A DNA stretch of 64,000 nucleotides, taken from contig JAGTXO010000042.1 of NCBI GenBank assembly GCA_019448385.1, positions 124,001 through 188,000 on the forward strand, written 5' to 3'. The position numbers and the translations under genes are program-made. Within the stretch, counting starts at the first letter, position 1, and each line of letters opens with the position of its first letter. Below, piece by piece: positions 37,844-47,730 of this stretch. The notes beneath the pieces were generated by a model. That model searched no databases. It saw nothing but the letters and a program-made list of their open reading frames with translations, and was not told the origin of the DNA. The stretch is from Diacronema lutheri (lineage: Eukaryota > Haptophyta > Pavlovophyceae > Pavlovales > Pavlovaceae).

Positions 37844-40047
37844 AGGCCACTCGTCGAGGACGCTCCCATCGCTACCCCTTGGTCTCCTCCCTCGCCGCAG
37901 CCTCCTCCGTCCCCCTTGCCGCCTCCGCCGTCGCCACCGAGCCCGCCGCCCCCGACGCCACCGCCGCCGAGCGTGTCGCCGAGCTCACCGCCGCCATCGC
38001 CGCCCAAACAGCCGCCGAGTCCGCCGCCACCTCCGCGCTTTGGACCGTTCCCGCCGCCGCCGCCGCCGCCGAGCGTGCCGCCCAGCTCGCCGCCCGGGCC
38101 GCCGCCGAGCCCGCCGCCGCCGCACCTGCCGCCCAGCTCACCGCCGCCGCACCCGCCGCCCAGCCCATTGCCCAGCCCACCGTCCAGCCCGCCGTCCAGT
38201 CCGCCGCCCAGCCAACCGCCACCCAGGCCATCGCCGCGTGGGTCGATGCTCATAGTCACGCTCGCGCTCGACAGTTCGATTGACGCACTCATCAACAGAC
38301 CGCGCAGCTCGCCTTCCCCACAAGCCTCGCCGCGCTGCTCAACGTGAGCGTGACGCGCGTGCGCGTGACGCACGTCACTTCAGGTTCGGTGATCGTCAAC
38401 GCCGAGGTGGACGCGCTCGGCCAGGACGGGAGCGCGAACGACGGCAGCGACGATGGTGCGGCGCTCGTCGCCCTCCTGCAGGGCAGGAGCGTGCAGCAGC
38501 TGAGCGCCGCGCTTGGCTTCAGCGTCATCTCGCGCGCGCGCCCGACGCTACAGCTCATCGGCCGCTCGCCGCCGCCCGCACTGCCACCTACGAGCGGCGG
38601 TTCCGGTTTGAGCGCCAGCGGCGACGGCGGCGGCATCGGCGGCGGCGGTGGCGGCGGCGGTGGCGGTGGCGGCGGCGGCGGCGGTGGCGGTGGCAGTGGT
38701 GGCGGTGGCGGTGACGAATTGGCGGGCGAGAGGGGCCGCTCGCCTGACTTTCTTGCGGTCGGGGGGCCTCCCGTAATCATCATAACTTCTCTGCTCTGCA
38801 TTGGGCTTGTTGGCGACTTGCCTTTCTCCAGTTTTGGCGGCAAAGTGAGCGGCATCTCCATCTCCGCGCGGTACGCGCGTGCGCACGGCGAGCGCACGCC
38901 GCACTCGACATCGAGCACTGCGCGCAAGCGGCCGCGAGCGACCGCCCCAACGGGCACGCCCCGCGATGCGGATGGCGCGGGCGACGCTAAGGAGAAGGCG
39001 GTGCGCGCGCGCGTGCCCTTGGACGCCGCCGGCGCGCGCATGGCGGGAAGCGCATCATCGCGCGCGGGGCGCATGATGGGCAACGGCTTTTCCGCCGCGC
39101 TCACCTCGCCGTGCGCCGGGCCGGCCGGCGCGGGTGGTGGCGGTGGCGCGACGGGTGTCAACGATGGCGTCCGGCAACAAAGGCTGGCCGTTGCGCAGCC
39201 TTTGATTGCGGGCGGGAGATACGCTGCCGCGACGAGCGCGTGCCGCTCGCGCGAAGACACATCCATCGCTGGCACGCCCGGCTCGACGCCGCCCGCGTCC
39301 GGACGCAACACGCCGCCGTTGCCGAGTCCGGCACCAACGTCGCCGAGTCCGGCACCGACGTCGCCGAGTCCGGCACCGACGCTGGTTCAAGCGGGCGCGA
39401 CGGCAGCCACAGCACCGCTGGGCGGACAGCCGAGCGCGAGCGGCGGGCCGTCGCACGCTCCAGCTGAGTGCGTGAGCGCGCCAAAGTCCGAGCAGTTGCA
39501 GATGCTCGCGGGGCATCGTGCGCCGCCCTCCCGCGCCGAGGCGAAAACGGGCCGCGTGAGCGCTGGCGCTGCTGCCGCGGCCACCGAGCCAGTTGCCAGC
39601 AGCCGGTCGGCAACGAGCGGCAGTGCGGCAGTGCGAACGGCGGTTTGGGCGGCTTGGGCTTCTCCGGCCTGGCCACGTGGCGGAGCACGAGTAGCGGTGA
39701 CAGCACGTGGGCGGGGGGAGCGCGCTGAGCGCCGCTGCTGCCATTGCCGGCGGCGTCCTGCCCGTCCGCGCCGCACGTGCCGGCGCAGCCGCGCGGCGCG
39801 GCAGCGACGGCGGCCGGCACGAGTCCTCGAGCGATCGTCTTGCCGCCCAAGCTCGTGCTGCCCTCGACGTCGGGTGCCCAAAGCGGCCGCACGCCGTCAT
39901 GCGCGGCTGCCGGCGGAGGAAATTGTGCTCTCGCAATCCTACGCGAAGCTGCAGCGGCAGCGCGAAAAGCGACTCGAGCGCGTCCGCAAGGGGCATTCAT
40001 CTGTCGCCGGTGCCCCGCACGCGAGCAGAGCGACCTACGCCGTGTAA
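37844..40047 (+). pseudogene. Proline-rich adhesin-like gene with a frame break
   Basis: From about 37844 one frame encodes a 120-residue Pro/Ser block of the PPSPPPP type found in hydroxyproline-rich cell-surface proteins, leading into GSMLIVTLALDSSIDALIN before stopping at 38345. The second frame resumes at about 38296 with QTAQLAFPTSLAALLNVSV and SGSVIVNAEVDALG, clearly the same small alpha/beta domain, then a Gly run, one hydrophobic stretch (VIIITSLLCIGLVGDLPF), and a long Ser/Ala/Pro-rich tail ending in a basic helix (SQSYAKLQRQREKRLERVRK), stop at 40045-40047. The frame change lies at 38284-38300; no intron of normal size fits. No ATG begins the first frame. It is either a pseudogene, an assembly error of one base, or a mis-modelled gene. 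Confidence 0.45.
39321..39382. repeat. Three-copy 21-bp tandem repeat
   Basis: Three copies of a 21 bp unit (GCCGAGTCCGGCACCAACGT in the first copy, G for A once in the others), encoding a Pro-Ser-Pro-Ala-Pro-Thr repeat in the tail of the proline-rich gene. Confidence 0.75.
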
Positions 40048-40058
40048 AAGTGTAAAAG

Positions 40059-42113
40059 TCAAAAAAAGCTCTGCTGGCCGCTCGGCTGACCGATCAGAAG
40101 CGACGTTGTGCTCGTGCTCAGGTCGCTCAGCTGACCACTCGGCGTGCACGGTATGCCCTCGAACGGCGCGGCGCAGTCGCTCGCGAGGCCGAACGCCGAG
40201 ATCGCCTCGACGAGCTTGGCGAGCCCCGCGCTGTCCTTGTCGACGCACATCGTCAGCCCTGACGCCTCAAAGTGGCCGCGCTCCACGCAGCCGCTCGGGT
40301 CGCCCGTCACGCCGATGATCGTGCCGGCAAAGCCGCCCGCGCGGAGTGCGCGCGCCGCGTCCGCGCCGCACATGACGGGCATCTGGTTGTCGAGCACGAT
40401 GACGCTGTACTCGCGCCCCGCCGCCATCGCGACCGCCTCCTGCCCGTTCTCCACGTAGTCGGTCGGCACGCCGAGCTTCTTGAAGACGCGCAGCCGCATC
40501 GTGAAGCTGAGCACGCGATCGTCCTCGGCGTACAGCACGCGGAAGCCGGGCGGGAAGAGCCGCGCGGACGTGTCGCTGGGCAAGCCACGCACCACCGGCG
40601 CCGCCAGCGCGTCAGCGCCGGCGTCGTGCCGCACGGGGCACGCGACGATCATCTCAAACGTGGTGCCCTTGCCCGGCCCGTCGCTCGCGAGCGCGAGCGT
40701 CGAGCCGTTGTGCAGCTCGAGCAGGTGCCTGCAGATGCACAGGCCGAGACCCGTGCCGCCGTTGCCCTGCAGCTACCCGCGCCCAACCTGTGCAAACGCG
40801 TCGCCCTGGCAGAGGAGCTGCAGCTCGTCGGCGCCGAGGCCGATGCCCGTGTCCGTCACAGTCAGGTGCACGTAGCCCCAGCCGTCCTGCTCGTGCGGGC
40901 GCACGCGCGCGCGCACAGCGACGTGGCCGCCCGCGTCGGTGAACTTGAGCGCGTTCGAGACGCCGTTGTTGAGCACCTGCTGCAGCCGGCGCATGTCGGC
41001 GTTAAGGAGCAGTGCGTCCGTCTCGCCCGTCGGCATCTCGACCGAGAGGCGCACGCCGCGCTCGCGCGCGGCCGCCGAGAAGGTCGCCTCGGCGCCGCGC
41101 AGCAGCTCGCGCACGCGGAAGTCGCTCGGCGCGAGCACCATTCGGCCGCTGTCGATGCGCTCAAAATCGAGCACGTCCGACACGATGTTCTGCGCGAGCG
41201 CGCTGCAGTGGCCGAGCGCGTCGACCGCCTCCTGCACCGTCGCGTCGCCGACGGGCGCGTCGGCCGGCAGCGCGGCGAGCATGCTCGCCACGTTGCTCAC
41301 GGCGAGGAGCGGCGAGCGCAAGTCGTGCATCACCACGCGGATCAGGCGCGAGCGCGCGAGCTGCGCCGCCTCCGCGATCGACGCCTTGAGCACCTCGTCG
41401 GCGCGCACGCGCGACTGCTCGAGCGCGCTGATGCGGTAGAAGAAGCTCTCGCGCGAGACGCGGTTCATGTGCGCCGCCGCGAGAAGTATGAACGCTACGA
41501 CCTGCACTTGCAGTGCGGCCGCGCGCCTAAACGAAGACGGGCAACCGGGTAGCGGTAGGATTGCGTGCCAAAAGGCGTGCGCGCCCAAGTTGACGCCGAG
41601 GACAACGAACAGGCGCGCGACGTCGAGGTCCTGAACGAGGCAGAGCGCAAGGCCAGCACACGCGCGCAGCGCGTTTGTTGCGTGGCTCAGCTCGAACTCG
41701 CTCTTGCCCGCAAGGATGCGCGCGCCGTGGTCGCCGCCGACGAGCTTCGCGATGCGGTACTCGTCGTGCACTGGCTGGTACGCCGCGAGGCACACCAAGA
41801 AGGCGGTGAGCAGGTTGGACCTGGCGTCGTGGTGCCAATCGTCAAATGCGCCGCTCGAAAAGGCGCATGACGATGCGAAGGTGATCGCGCCCACCGTGCA
41901 TGCGAGCGCCTCGATGATCGTCCACTGCGCGCCGAACATGTGCGCCTCGACGCCTGTCTTTGCGACGATCACGACGAGGAAGAGGCGGGTGGCAACGCGC
42001 CACGGGCTTTTCGTTGAGAACTCACGTTGCTGTCGATAACGCGCCTCGAGCGACGCGTCGCGGAAGCAGCACAAGAGCGAGAGGTCGGCGCTCCGCGCCG
42101 GCGACTGGCCCAT
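40059..42113 (-). pseudogene. Hybrid histidine kinase, copy 1, with premature TAG
   Basis: Two-component sensor: multi-TM input, HisKA, HATPase and receiver domains. From the ATG at 42113 the frame gives a polytopic N-terminus (about five membrane helices), then MNRVSRESFFYRISALEQ coiled-coil, H box VMHDLRSPLLAVSN (phosphorylated His), N box LQQVLNNGVSNALKF and G1 DTGIGL. At 40775-40773 a TAG replaces the CAG (Gln) of copy 2, just before the G2 box GTGLGL. Beyond it the same frame continues to 40059 with the receiver: AEDD, the phospho-accepting Asp in VLDNQMP, GVTGD and the Lys of VDKD. A 443-residue product would lack G2 and the receiver and should be inactive unless the stop is read through or is a sequencing error. 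Confidence 0.8.
40101..41474. repeat. 1.37-kb direct repeat, copy A (kinase-receiver block)
   Basis: Aligns without gaps to 45688-47061 (constant offset 5587) with about 16 substitutions counted by eye, roughly 99% identity. It covers the 3' two-thirds of both histidine kinase genes and ends abruptly at the end of the MNRVSRESFF coding block; the sensor-coding DNA beyond is unrelated. Confidence 0.9.
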
Positions 42114-42152
42114 CGGCAAATTCGTCGCCTTTTTCGGTTTCTCCTTTCTACG

Positions 42153-42243
42153 CAATGACGTATTGATACTAACGACGCTTACAGGCGGGTCAGCAGGAGG
42201 GGCGCGCACGGGGCCGAGGCTGGACAAATGACGTATTGATTAC
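42153..42243. repeat. Pair of 14-bp direct repeats
   Basis: AATGACGTATTGAT occurs at about 42153 and again at about 42229, upstream of histidine kinase copy 1. TGACGT is a CRE/bZIP-type core, so these could be upstream binding sites of the kinase gene; this is inference from spacing and position only. Confidence 0.5.
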
Positions 42244-42321
42244 ATATCTCCTCGCTGGCCACATATGAGGCACCGCAGAGCATTGTAAGTTTCGTACGTT
42301 GCTACAGGTGCCGCAGCGAAT

Positions 42322-42733
42322 ATGACTATGTACCTCTCGGTAGCGCCTGTGCACCGGTGCGGTCGTGGGGGCTTTGGCGAGAGCAGCGCTGGCATCTACA
42401 GCCTCGTCCTCAGCGCGGCCGCCGCCGCGGCGCACGCGAAGCGGCTGATCGTTTCGTGCATCGGCACGCTGATGGCGCGCGGCCGCACGCAGCTCCTCGC
42501 CGCCCTTGCAACTTGTTGCTTTGCCCACCGCGCAGCGCGCCTTCCATGGCGAGCTTGCACACGACTTCTTCTCCATGCGCTCGCTCGAGGGGGCGCTCGG
42601 CGGCACGGAGGGCCGGCGGGCGCTCCCGCGGCAGTTTCTGGCTCGTATGACCACGCAACGCCAACGCTCTCTGCTTTTGGTGACGACTGAATGCCATCCC
42701 TTTTTGGCGCCGCACGGGCGCTCGGCTGGGTAG
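42322..42733 (+). CDS. Possible small spliced gene, unknown
   Basis: Exons 42322-42356 and 42493-42733 would join in frame across a 137 nt intron with GTGCGG and ACGCAG ends, giving 91 residues (ending FLAPHGRSAG). Alternatively the plus frame from 42322 to about 42507 (GFGESSAGIYSLVLSAAAA) continues in a shifted frame to 42733, which would indicate a broken gene. Codon use is credible in both parts; no family recognised. The rest of 42114-43005 shows no gene; it is AT-richer and contains two copies of AATGACGTATTGAT. Confidence 0.25.
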
Positions 42734-43005
42734 CGCGCTAGCGGCTGCGCGGCGAGCGGTCAGAGCAGAACGACAACCACGCGGGTGCACGGCGCACCTT
42801 GCGGCATGCACGGCGACCTCCCGCGCTGGCCGCGCGTTATCATCGTGCCGAAGCGTGAGATGCGGCCTCCGTCGTGGTGAAGCCTAGACGCGAGCGGAAC
42901 ATCGCTGAGGGATGGCCCGGCCGGTCGCTTCCGCCCCGGCCCCCAGGCCCCAGGACCAGGACTCCAGGATGGACTGCGTTCTACATTTCCGGTGCTCCGA
43001 CCGGA

Positions 43006-44142
43006 ATGCTTGCCGCTATCATGGCGTTGGCCGCCGGGAAGGCGCCGCCGAGCGTTACGGTCGAGGCGGCACGCGCGTGCGTGGTGCGTCTGAGCGCGCC
43101 GCCGCCCTTCATCCTCGGCTCGCAGTCGGCGAGCCGCCGCGCGCTGCTCGAGGCGACGGGCGCCACGTTCGACGCCCTCGCGCCGCAGCTCGACGAGCGC
43201 GCGATCGGCGACCGGCTGCGCGACGCGCCGGCGGACCTCGTACAGCGCATCGCGCTCGCCAAGGCAGATGCGCTTGTCGCGCGGTTGCGCGCTGCAGATC
43301 ATCCGCCGCTCTCCGTGCCCGCCTCATCCTCCGTGCTCCTCACCGGCGACCAGGTCGTCACTTTCCGCGGCGCGATCCGCGAGAAGCCGGCCGACCGCGC
43401 CGAGGCACGCGCGTTCATCGAGTCTTACGCGGAGGCGCCGTGCACGACGGTGCAGGCGATTTGCCTGCACGATCTTGCCACCGGCGCGCGCGTCCTCGGC
43501 GTCTCCGTCGCCGAGGTTGATCTCGCGCCGCTGCCCGCGCACGACGTGGACGCGATCGTCGCAGGCGGGGACGGGCACGGTGACGTGCTCGACTGCGCGG
43601 GCGGGCTAATGATCGAGCACCCGCTCGTCGCGCCGCACGTGCGTGCGGTGCGCGGAGGACTCGACTCGGTCATGGGGCTAGGCAGCGCGCTGCTCGCCTC
43701 GCTGCTGCGTGAGCTGCGGCACGGCATCTGTTCAGCTGATGCGCTCTCCCCCGGCGGCGCGCGCGACGCGGTGCTGCGCCAGCGGACGTGGGCGGTGGTG
43801 GGCGACGTGCTCAACCCGAGCAAGCCGGCATCGCGCATCGTCGAGCGCCTCCGCGCCGCCGGTCGTGATGTTCGCCTCGTCAACCCGCGCGACGCAACGG
43901 GCACGTGCGCCACGTCGCTCGCCGACGCTGGGCCGGGCACGGTCGACGCGGTCAACCTCGTGATCTCGCCGGCGCTCGGCGTCGCGGTTGTGGAGCAAAT
44001 GCACGCTCTTGGGGTGCGCTACCTCTTCTGCCAGCCCGGCGCCGACTCGCCGTCCGTGCTCGCACGCGCGCGCGAGCTCGGGCTGGTGACCGTGCGCGGG
44101 TGCGTGCTCATTGATCAACTACCACCGGCCAACAGCCCATGA
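43006..44142 (+). CDS. Maf-like NTP pyrophosphatase fused to CoA-binding domain
   Basis: 378 residues, single exon, from ATG 43006 (a second ATG at 43021 is also possible). The N-terminal half is a Maf/HAM1-like nucleotide pyrophosphatase, which removes non-canonical dNTPs: ILGSQSASRRALLEATG (Ser-Arg substrate motif), TGDQVV (catalytic Asp) and EKPADRAEARAFIESYA (Lys-Pro). The C-terminal ~140 residues are a Rossmann CoA-binding domain (CoA_binding_2/YccU type): WAVVGDVLNPSKPASRIVER, RDVRLVNPRD, DAVNLVISP and VRYLFCQPGA. Each half is normally a separate protein; the fusion in one exon is unusual. It converges on the ADPRM gene with 58 bp between stops. Confidence 0.8.
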   Translation: MLAAIMALAAGKAPPSVTVEAARACVVRLSAPPPFILGSQSASRRALLEATGATFDALAPQLDERAIGDRLRDAPADLVQRIALAKADALVARLRAADHPPLSVPASSSVLLTGDQVVTFRGAIREKPADRAEARAFIESYAEAPCTTVQAICLHDLATGARVLGVSVAEVDLAPLPAHDVDAIVAGGDGHGDVLDCAGGLMIEHPLVAPHVRAVRGGLDSVMGLGSALLASLLRELRHGICSADALSPGGARDAVLRQRTWAVVGDVLNPSKPASRIVERLRAAGRDVRLVNPRDATGTCATSLADAGPGTVDAVNLVISPALGVAVVEQMHALGVRYLFCQPGADSPSVLARARELGLVTVRGCVLIDQLPPANSP

Positions 44143-44200
44143 TCCCAGTTGCTACGGCGAAACAGACGAATCTTTGCGGGCGGAGGGCCAAAGCTGAGCT

Positions 44201-45418
44201 TCACACCCTCACTGTTTGAGACTCGTTGTCAGCGACCGACGGCAGCGGCTGCGCGCGCGAGACGAGCGGGTCAATCGTCAGGCGGCAGGGCGAATTGTCA
44301 AGCGCGCCGCCCTGTGCGAGCCGCGCGGGCAGGAGGTCGCGCAGCCGCGGGCCATGGAAAGCGAGGAAACGACGCTCACAGTCGAGCTCGACGATGCCGT
44401 AGCAGTCGCCGCTCTCGCCCAGGTTGAGCGGCGACTGGAAGGTGACGTGATGGAAGCCGCCCGCGTCTTGCGCGTACCCGCCCGTGTGGTCGTGTCCGGC
44501 GAACACGGCGACGACGACGCCGCCGCCGCCCTCGTCGCGCAGCACGCGCAGCGCGTCTTCGTAATCCCACGGCATCGTTGAGCCGCCACACGCGTGCGGG
44601 TGGAGCGGCGTGTGCGCGAGCACGACCACGCGTTGCCCGAGCGCCGCTGCATCGCGCAGCTCGGCCGCGAGCCATTGGAGCTGCGGCGTTCCGAGCGCAC
44701 CGTTGTATGGCACGAAATGCCGCTTGTCGCTCGCGAGGCCAACGGCCCAGTTGCCCTCTCCCTCGACGTTGTGAGGGTTGTGCTGCGCGAGCATCCGTCG
44801 CGCCTCGCTGCGCACCTGCTCGCTTGGGCTCATCATCGCCACCTGGTACGGGTCGAGCGCGATCACGCGCACCGAGCCCGAGCGCGCCGCACCGACCGCG
44901 CCCGCCGGCGAGAGGCCAAACGAGCAGTACTCGGGCGAGCCGGCGAGCCCATCGAGCCGCTTGCCCAGCTCCTCGACGTCGGGAAAGTTGTACAGCTCGT
45001 GGTTCCCCTTGAGGTGCACGACTCCGCCGCCCTCCGCCGTCACGACTCGGCGAAAGCGCGACAGCACGTCGTCGAGCGCGCGCTCCGACTGGCCGAGCTT
45101 GGCGCAGAGGCCGTCGATCACGTCGCCAAGGTTGGCGACGAAGGCGAGCGGTTCAGGCTCATCGTTCCAGTACGCCACCGCGCGCGTCAGCTGCACGAGC
45201 GCGCCGCGGTAGTGGCGCTTCACCGTGCGCGCAAAGTTGGTCCCGTCGTCCGCGTCGGCGTACTGCACGTCGGCGATGACGCCAAAGCGGATGGCGCTCG
45301 TAGAGCGGAATGCGGCACGTGGCGCACCTTCTGCGCGCGCGCCGAACGCGCTCGCCTGCGCGCCCAGATATACCAACGCGGCGCCCGACGCCGCGAGGCC
45401 CACGCGGTGCGCTCGCAT
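44201..45418 (-). CDS. ADPRM: ADP-ribose/CDP-alcohol diphosphatase (ADPRM-like)
   Basis: Mn2+-dependent metallophosphoesterase hydrolysing ADP-ribose, CDP-choline and related pyrophosphates. 405 residues, one exon. The N-terminal ~30 residues form a signal peptide or membrane anchor (GLAASGAALVYLGAQASAFG), absent from the cytosolic animal enzyme. Catalytic blocks: FGVIADVQYADADDGTNF (Asp-x-Gln variant typical for ADPRM), NLGDVIDG, LKGNHELYNFPDVEE, VVLAHTPLHP and VFAGHDHTGGY. The order and the YADADDG signature make ADPRM likely. The preferred start is the ATG at 45418 because it leads into the hydrophobic segment. It lies between the two histidine kinases on the same strand. Confidence 0.85.
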   Translation of the reverse strand: MRAHRVGLAASGAALVYLGAQASAFGARAEGAPRAAFRSTSAIRFGVIADVQYADADDGTNFARTVKRHYRGALVQLTRAVAYWNDEPEPLAFVANLGDVIDGLCAKLGQSERALDDVLSRFRRVVTAEGGGVVHLKGNHELYNFPDVEELGKRLDGLAGSPEYCSFGLSPAGAVGAARSGSVRVIALDPYQVAMMSPSEQVRSEARRMLAQHNPHNVEGEGNWAVGLASDKRHFVPYNGALGTPQLQWLAAELRDAAALGQRVVVLAHTPLHPHACGGSTMPWDYEDALRVLRDEGGGGVVVAVFAGHDHTGGYAQDAGGFHHVTFQSPLNLGESGDCYGIVELDCERRFLAFHGPRLRDLLPARLAQGGALDNSPCRLTIDPLVSRAQPLPSVADNESQTVRV

Positions 45419-45639
45419 CGACCTCGAATCGCGGTCGCAGACTGCACCGAGTGAGTTCCGACTTCGAACGGAGCGTTTTCCATGCGCAACCCGGCGACCG
45501 AGAAGCTGTGCGCGGCGGGCAACTTTGGCCGCGCAGCGCATCGAGACAGTCAGGGAACAGGTGACGTAGGATTGCACACGCGTGAAGGCCTGCACGCAAG
45601 CTCGCGCGTCGCAGCGACGCCCGGTGACATGCCCAGTTG

Positions 45640-47730
45640 TCAGCGTAGAACGCCTGTCCCCGCCATCGTCGTCGCAGCGCTCGACAGCGACGTGGTGCTC
45701 ATGCTCAAGTCGCTCAGCTGACCACTCGGCGTGCACGGTATGCCCTCGAACGGCGCGGCGCAGTCGCTCGCGAGGCCGAACGCCGAGATCGCCTCGACGA
45801 GCTTGGCGAGCCCCGCGCTGTCCTTGTCGACGCACATCGTCAGCCCTGACGCCTCAAAGTGACCGCGCTCCACGCAGCCACTCGGGTCGCCCGTCACGCC
45901 GATGATTGTGCCGGCAAAGCCGCCCGCGCGGAGTGCGCGCGCCGCGTCCGCGCCGCACATGACGGGCATCTGGTTGTCGAGCACGATGACGCTGTACTCG
46001 CGCCCTGCCGCCATCGCGACCGCCTCCTGCCCGTTCTCCACGTAGTCGGTCGGCACGCCGAGCTTCTGGAAGACGCGCAGCCGCATCGTGAAGCTGAGCA
46101 CGCGATCGTCCTCGGCGTACAGCACGCGGAAGCCGGGCGGGAAGAGCCGCGCGGACGTGTCGCTGGGCAAGCCACGCACCACCGGCGCCGCCAGCGCGTC
46201 AGCGCCGGCGTCGTGCCGCACGGGGCACGCGACGATCATCTCAAACGTGGTGCCCTTGCCCGGCCCGTCGCTCGCGAGCGCGAGCGTCGAGCCGTTGTGC
46301 AGCTCGAGCAGGTGCCTGCAGATGCACAGGCCGAGACCCGTGCCGCCGTTGCCCTGCAGCTGCCCGCGCCCAACCTGTGCAAACGCGTCGCCCTGGCAGA
46401 GGAGCTGCAGCTCGTCGGCGCCGAGGCCGATGCCCGTGTCCGTCACAGTCAGGTGCACGTGGACCCAGCCGTCCTGCTCGTGCGGGCGCACGCGCGCGCG
46501 CACGGCGACGTGGCCGCCCGCGTCGGTGAACTTGAGCGCGTTCGAGACGCCGTTGTTGAGCACCTGCTGCAGCCGGCGCATGTCGGCGTTAAGGAGCAGT
46601 GCGTCCGCCTCGCTCGTCGGCATCTCGACCGAGAGGCGCACGCCGCGCTCGCGCGCGGCCGCCGAGAAGGTCGCCTCGGCGCCGCGCAGCAGCTCGCGCA
46701 CGCGGAAGTCGCTCGGCGCGAGCACCATTCGGCCGCTGTCGATGCGCTCAAAATCGAGCATGTCCGACACGATGTTCTGCGCGAGCGCGCTGCAGTGGCC
46801 GAGCGCGTCGACCGCCTCCTGCACCGTCGCGTCGCCGACGGGCGCGTCGGCCGGCAGCGCGGCGAGCATGCTCGCCACGTTGCTCACGGCGAGGAGCGGC
46901 GAGCGCAAGTCGTGCATCACCACGCGGATCAGGCGCGAGCGCGCGAGCTGCGCCGCCTCCGCGGTCGACGCCTTGAGCACCTCGTCGGCGCGCACGCGCG
47001 ACTGCTCGAGCGCGCTGATGCGGTAGAAGAAGCTCTCGCGCGAGACGCGGTTCATGTGCGCGTCGGCGAGGATTGCGAGGGCCAGGATGTGCGCCTGGCC
47101 AAGCGCGACGTTCAGCGGCGAAACAGACAGCGCGCGCAGACCCGGACGCGCGTCTGAGCGGAGGAGGTGCTGCGCGCAAGCGCCCAGGCCGATGATGCCG
47201 GCGTACGGCACGACGTCGAGGTCGAGCACAAGCGCCAAGGCGACGAGCACGCCGGCACGCAGACTGAGCGTGCCGTCGGCAACGAAACTGCCACCTGCGC
47301 CCTCCACGACACACGCGCCATGCTCGCCAGCCGCCCACGCGGCCAGCCGCGCCTCGGCGAGCGCCGGCACGCGCGATGACGCCACGCACGCGAGGAGCGC
47401 CGCCTGCAGGTGCGAGTGCGCGTCGAGGCGCCAACCACGCGCGGCCGCGCGTTCAAACACGTGCAAGGCCACGATTGTGGCAAGGCCAATCGTGCGCGTC
47501 CATGCCACCCCGCGCGCGTTGGACGCTTCGCCGATCAGCGCGAGCTCGCACGAGAGCAGCGCGAGCGTCGCGAGCGCAAGGGCGCACGAGCCGCCGCGTC
47601 CGGCCGCGGCGCAATGGTGGCGGTAGCGCAGCTCGAGCGCGGCGTCGCAAAAGCAGGACGTCCATGTGAGCTCCGCCGTCGCGCCCGGCGACGCCAATCC
47701 ACCCAGTTTCGCGCTCTGTTCTTCTCCCAT
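45640..47730 (-). CDS. Hybrid histidine kinase, copy 2, intact
   Basis: 696 residues, one exon, from the ATG at 47730. The input is about six membrane helices (residues 50-240) unrelated over most of its length to copy 1, although both begin MG(E/Q) and share a short SCFCDAALELRYR-type stretch. From AHMNRVSRESFFYRISALEQ the protein is nearly identical to copy 1: H box VMHDLRSPL, N box, DTGIGLG, the uninterrupted QLQGNGGTGLGLCICRHLLEL and a receiver with AEDD, VLDNQMP, GVTGD and DKD. It should autophosphorylate the His and pass phosphate to the receiver Asp. The signal sensed is unknown. It lies 174 bp downstream of PAN2 on the same strand; the spacer is AT-rich (TTTTTAAAG and ATTTTTAAC) and may hold a promoter. 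Confidence 0.9.
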   Translation of the reverse strand: MGEEQSAKLGGLASPGATAELTWTSCFCDAALELRYRHHCAAAGRGGSCALALATLALLSCELALIGEASNARGVAWTRTIGLATIVALHVFERAAARGWRLDAHSHLQAALLACVASSRVPALAEARLAAWAAGEHGACVVEGAGGSFVADGTLSLRAGVLVALALVLDLDVVPYAGIIGLGACAQHLLRSDARPGLRALSVSPLNVALGQAHILALAILADAHMNRVSRESFFYRISALEQSRVRADEVLKASTAEAAQLARSRLIRVVMHDLRSPLLAVSNVASMLAALPADAPVGDATVQEAVDALGHCSALAQNIVSDMLDFERIDSGRMVLAPSDFRVRELLRGAEATFSAAARERGVRLSVEMPTSEADALLLNADMRRLQQVLNNGVSNALKFTDAGGHVAVRARVRPHEQDGWVHVHLTVTDTGIGLGADELQLLCQGDAFAQVGRGQLQGNGGTGLGLCICRHLLELHNGSTLALASDGPGKGTTFEMIVACPVRHDAGADALAAPVVRGLPSDTSARLFPPGFRVLYAEDDRVLSFTMRLRVFQKLGVPTDYVENGQEAVAMAAGREYSVIVLDNQMPVMCGADAARALRAGGFAGTIIGVTGDPSGCVERGHFEASGLTMCVDKDSAGLAKLVEAISAFGLASDCAAPFEGIPCTPSGQLSDLSMSTTSLSSAATTMAGTGVLR
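45688..47061. repeat. 1.37-kb direct repeat, copy B
   Basis: Partner of 40101-41474; see that entry. Copy B lacks the TAG mutation. The equal length and sharp ends suggest gene conversion or a segmental duplication. Confidence 0.9.

Noticed and set aside
38254-38307. 54-nt intron repairing the Pro-rich gene frame
   Set aside because: It would be far shorter than any other intron here, has a weak GTCACG donor and would delete part of the conserved domain.
37828-38373. Gly-rich minus-strand frame
   Set aside because: Mirror image of the Pro-rich plus-strand block; no domain.
45859-47157. 432-codon plus-strand frame, with a twin at 40272-41552
   Set aside because: Both are shadows of the histidine kinase coding strand; their similarity only reflects the duplicated block.
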